Shown: positions 5,515 to 7,217 of the stretch, piece after piece
How the letters are laid out: each line of letters begins with the position of its first letter
Position numbering within the stretch: position 1 is the first letter of the stretch
Assembly (NCBI GenBank): GCA_007119395.1
Contig: SKPS01000068.1
Coordinates: 1-7,217 of the forward strand
Source of the DNA: Lentimicrobiaceae bacterium
Lineage (GTDB): Bacteria > Bacteroidota > Bacteroidia > Bacteroidales > SKPS01
Length of the DNA: 7,217 nucleotides
Direction of reading: 5' to 3'
Notes under the pieces: model-generated
What the model was told of the DNA's origin: nothing
The model's database searches: none
The model's input: the letters and a program-made list of their open reading frames with translations, nothing else
Translations under genes and position numbers: made by a program

Positions 5515-7217
5515 TTACCACTTTTGTACATTTTCATTATCAACCGGATATCCACGGGCGCGAAGTTTATCCAACAGGCTGAACATTTCGTGCTCCTGTT
5601 TTGTGAACCCGGTTTGAACAACAAACAAACCGCCTCTCTGCTGAACGACCACCATTTCATGGATGATATCCCCAATTTTCTTGGCATACACCAAGGCCTC
5701 GGACAAATCGTTCAATGTATTCACTTCAAAATAGTATGGCCCATGTTCAGAACTTCCGAGGTACGATGTTCTCCCCTGTTGCTGAATGGGAGATTGGCAT
5801 TGTAGCGCTTCCTGGCGGGTTTCGAAATGGCCCAATCTGATTCGGAATAAACCATTCACGTATACAACCCCTATCTGGCACCCTTCGATGTTGGTGTGCA
5901 ATTGCTGGTATTGATTAACTGTATTGCGCACATTGCTGAAAGCTCCTGATTGCAGAAACCATCTTCCTGCCGCCGGACTGAAAAGATCCCGGTCATTCTG
6001 CTCCCTGGAGTCCTCCTGCTGCAAGACTCTCTCTTCGTCCTCATGTGATATGCTTACCTGCTCTGTTACAGGCTCCTCATGCTCTACCATCGTTTCCTTG
6101 GTGTGTGTGTCTGTATCAACTCCTGTTTCACCGTCATCATGCGACTTCTGTACCCTCTCCTCTTCGTCAATCGGTGTCTCTTCATCCATCTCTCTGTCAT
6201 CTGGTGTCTGATCTTCAGCCCCGGTCTCAGTGGGGGAGGGTGTTTCTGTTGTGGCCTCCTCTTCTGTTTGATCTACATCCACATCGCCTGTGGGTTCAAC
6301 GGGTTGGGTGATCCTTTCCAGCTCAAAGTCAAGGCCATCAACAATATCGCCTATGATCATGGGCTCTATGTCGAACGGAATTCGATCGGGTGTGGCCTGC
6401 ATACCAATCCGTTCAAGCTGCACCGGGTCAATGGTGGCATAATAGCTTCCGGGAGGCATCCCCAGGTATGTTACAAAACCATCTGATTCAGACATCACCT
6501 GTCTGACCAAAGTGCCTGTGGTATCATATACGTTCAGCAGCACCCTGCCAAGTCCCCTCACCCGGTTCTCTTCGCGCAATGTGATCATGCCATTGATCTC
6601 TCCAACAGGTTTCACCGCAATATACACCTGCTTAAACTGATTGGGGTCGGTTTTTACTTCGATCACTTTATCCGAAAGCTGCCAGGCAATATTGTCGAGG
6701 TTTGCATCATCAAGTTTCAAAATATAAGAGATGTAGGGCTCCAGTTCAATAATTCGAATCAGGGTGTCATTGACCTGTCTGAGGGTTCTTCCACCATTGA
6801 GCCTCACGTTGAGACCAGTGGCCAGAGGCTCGCCTTCATCACGGATGCCGTTGTGATTGATGTCAATAAACGGGATGATGGTTATACCACTTCTTCCAAT
6901 GGCGCCCCTGCTGTCGATGTGCACATATCTGTTCCCGCTTCCCAATGCAATGCTGCCCCTGGCTCCCTGGGTGGTGGTGAGGTCAAAATTGCTAAGCCTT
7001 GCCGAGGTGTTGAACTGGGCATAAGGCATGTCCCATCTGAATGCCACCTCTACACTTCTGTAGTCGGCCAGCACATTCTCCTGGTAGCCCAATGACAGGT
7101 TGGCTGTTCGCCGGAAGCGGTGTTCAATATCCACCTTATAGGATACCAGTTCCTGTTGGGTGAAATCGTACTGGATTGAGGGTCTTACCATCACGCTTCG
7201 CCACAATCTGATCCCAA
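5515..7217 (-). CDS. Partial outer-membrane barrel protein with two Ig-like modules and tandem SPOR-like repeats (usher-like?)
   Basis: The C-terminal 566 residues of a larger protein. The frame stays open through the window edge, so the true start lies beyond 7217 and the TTG at 7206 is not a start. Numbering from 7206: residues 1-104 are alternating aromatic beta strands typical of the end of an outer-membrane barrel. Residues 105-198 form a module with DINHNGIRDEGEP (115-127), the calcium-loop signature of SdrD-B-type beta-sandwiches. Residues 200-296 form a second, carboxypeptidase-regulatory-like module (DGFVTYLGMPPGSYYATID, 242-260). Residues 299-412 are a very acidic, Thr/Glu-rich disordered linker. 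Residues 415-484 fit a SPOR domain (WFLQSGAFSN and LFRIRLGHF), and 490-555 look like a second, more diverged copy (LFVVQTGF). SPOR domains bind glycan strands stripped of stem peptides. A barrel followed by two beta-sandwich modules recalls fimbrial ushers, and the DUF4402-like neighbour fits that. A plain SPOR/adhesin-type barrel is the alternative. Confidence 0.8.
   Translation of the reverse strand, partial: GIRLWRSVMVRPSIQYDFTQQELVSYKVDIEHRFRRTANLSLGYQENVLADYRSVEVAFRWDMPYAQFNTSARLSNFDLTTTQGARGSIALGSGNRYVHIDSRGAIGRSGITIIPFIDINHNGIRDEGEPLATGLNVRLNGGRTLRQVNDTLIRIIELEPYISYILKLDDANLDNIAWQLSDKVIEVKTDPNQFKQVYIAVKPVGEINGMITLREENRVRGLGRVLLNVYDTTGTLVRQVMSESDGFVTYLGMPPGSYYATIDPVQLERIGMQATPDRIPFDIEPMIIGDIVDGLDFELERITQPVEPTGDVDVDQTEEEATTETPSPTETGAEDQTPDDREMDEETPIDEEERVQKSHDDGETGVDTDTHTKETMVEHEEPVTEQVSISHEDEERVLQQEDSREQNDRDLFSPAAGRWFLQSGAFSNVRNTVNQYQQLHTNIEGCQIGVVYVNGLFRIRLGHFETRQEALQCQSPIQQQGRTSYLGSSEHGPYYFEVNTLNDLSEALVYAKKIGDIIHEMVVVQQRGGLFVVQTGFTKQEHEMFSLLDKLRARGYPVDNENVQKW
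5971..6312 (-). other. Acidic low-complexity linker within the barrel/SPOR protein
   Basis: These codons encode about 114 residues dominated by Glu, Asp, Thr, Gln, Ser and Pro, with no predicted hydrophobic core. The linker separates the Ig-like modules from the SPOR repeats and could span part of the periplasm between outer membrane and peptidoglycan. Open frames on the opposite strand here are Ser/Cys-rich mirror images of the Glu/Asp codons and are not genes. Confidence 0.8.

Noticed and set aside
5482..5805. Plus-strand 107-codon open frame after the DUF4402-like gene
   Set aside because: It overlaps the stop of that gene and lies antisense to the SPOR repeats, with no signal of coding use.
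5924..6486. Overlapping plus-strand open frames of 88-135 codons opposite the acidic linker
   Set aside because: Their Ser/Cys-rich products are the reverse complement of Glu/Asp/Thr codons in the real minus-strand gene.

Overview
The window looks like chromosomal DNA from a member of the Bacteroidota. The evidence is the style of the MutS protein, the OmpA-type outer-membrane protein with a calcium-binding thrombospondin-3-like linker, TATTTTTG boxes that fit the Bacteroidota -7 promoter consensus (TAnnTTTG), and mostly absent Shine-Dalgarno sequences. No finer taxonomic placement is supported from sequence reading alone. I see no RNA gene, CRISPR array, insertion sequence or phage gene.

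Layout. (1) 17-1441, plus strand: an exported OmpA-family protein made of a beta-barrel, a coiled coil, a TSP3-like Ca-binding linker and an OmpA C-terminal domain. It ends in a strong intrinsic terminator (1472-1507). (2) 1506-2048, minus strand: a SpoU/TrmH-family RNA 2'-O-methyltransferase, whose stop codon lies in the T-tract of that terminator. (3) 2148-4817, plus strand: full-length mutS, divergent from the methyltransferase. The roughly 100-bp gap between the two starts carries identical TATTTTTG boxes facing outward. (4) 4818-5057: a very AT-rich 240-bp gap with a probable promoter and an imperfect inverted repeat ending exactly at the next start codon. (5) 5058-5495, plus strand: a small secreted beta-rich protein that resembles the DUF4402 family. 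(6) 5515-7217, minus strand, cut by the window edge: the C-terminal part of a large outer-membrane protein with barrel strands, two Ig-like modules, an acidic linker and two SPOR-like repeats.

The first half is housekeeping and envelope maintenance: OmpA, RNA modification and mismatch repair. The second half is the most interesting part. A DUF4402-like secreted subunit lies tail to tail with a barrel protein whose two post-barrel beta-sandwich modules sit where the CTD1/CTD2 domains of chaperone-usher ushers would be, but which then carries tandem SPOR-like (peptidoglycan-binding) repeats. This could be part of a Bacteroidota surface-fibre assembly locus with an usher-like protein anchored to cell-wall glycan. 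That reading is inference: the upstream part of the barrel protein, and any chaperone gene, lie outside the window.
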